5,173 nt of DNA from Limnochordia bacterium (GTDB taxonomy: Bacteria; Bacillota; Limnochordia; Darwinibacteriales; SLO01), in NCBI GenBank assembly GCA_007132635.1, contig SLOG01000296.1, positions 1 to 5,173 on the forward strand, given 5' to 3'. How positions within the stretch are numbered: position 1 is the stretch's first letter; every line of letters starts with the position of its first letter. Under the pieces are notes generated by a model. The model saw only the letters and a program-made list of their open reading frames with translations, had not been told where the DNA came from and ran no database searches. Position numbers and translations under genes: made by a program. Below are positions 5,144-5,173 of this stretch, one piece after another.

Positions 5144-5173
5144 ATGGTTCGATTATTCGCCTTAGTGTTGGTG
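5144..5173 (+). CDS. Possible start of a divergent exported protein (partial)
   Basis: From ATG 5144 the frame is open to the window edge and reads M-V-R-L-F-A-L-V-L-V: one basic residue, then a hydrophobic run, like the beginning of a signal peptide. No good Shine-Dalgarno site is seen at proper distance; GAGGG at 5116-5120 is too far away. Ten codons are too few to be sure. If real, it is divergent from the HD gene, and the promoters of both would share the roughly 50-nt gap. Confidence 0.3.
   Translation, partial: MVRLFALVLV

Noticed and set aside
5101..5173. - strand frame open from the right edge to TGA 5103-5101, possible end of an upstream gene
   Set aside because: Only 23 codons with no recognisable motif (T-N-T-K-A-N-N-R...). 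It also conflicts with the more plausible + strand signal-peptide start.

Overview
The window is bacterial and holds two gene groups that converge on each other. On the + strand, the tail of a uroporphyrinogen-decarboxylase-like (URO-D/MtaA-like) gene is followed by a selenoprotein gene (273-992) and a Crp/Fnr-type regulator (1018-1737). On the - strand, reading from right to left, a tandem set holds an HD-domain hydrolase, a membrane-anchored glycerophosphodiester phosphodiesterase, a second URO-D-like protein and a two-domain exported protein whose start is damaged. A possible divergent exported gene begins at the right edge.

The main discovery is that the apparent 151-codon reading frame at 273-728 does not end at its UGA. 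Read through that UGA, the frame continues for 87 codons that complete a protein of the glycine/sarcosine/betaine reductase selenoprotein B-like family. The UGA falls on the first position of a U-P-I-C redox motif, where homologues as I remember them carry Cys (C-P-V-C). A hairpin of the right size and distance for a bacterial SECIS element follows it. UGA also ends several genes here and Trp is UGG, so this is selenocysteine insertion rather than an altered genetic code. The organism must therefore have the Sel machinery. The regulator starts 25 nt downstream with a strong ribosome binding site and is probably co-transcribed.

The - strand set is tightly packed: HD and phosphodiesterase genes overlap by one base (TGATG), and the URO-D gene follows after 32 nt. 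Between the URO-D gene and the exported-protein gene lies a perfect 14-bp palindrome (2437-2465). The signal-peptide frame of the exported protein runs back into this palindrome and meets a stop without a normal start codon, which suggests a palindrome insertion damaged the gene. The exported protein is built from two similar domains, each with an H-x-D and an H-x-H motif. A related imperfect hairpin lies at 101-153. The two groups meet tail to tail with stop codons overlapping by 7 bp.

The taxon cannot be fixed from this sequence. Moderate GC, bacterial Shine-Dalgarno sites, at least two URO-D-like genes and a selenoprotein fit an uncultured environmental bacterium. URO-D-like expansions are familiar from Planctomycetota, Poribacteria, Hydrogenedentes and similar lineages, but that is only a suggestion. 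I see no tRNA, rRNA, CRISPR array or transposase gene.
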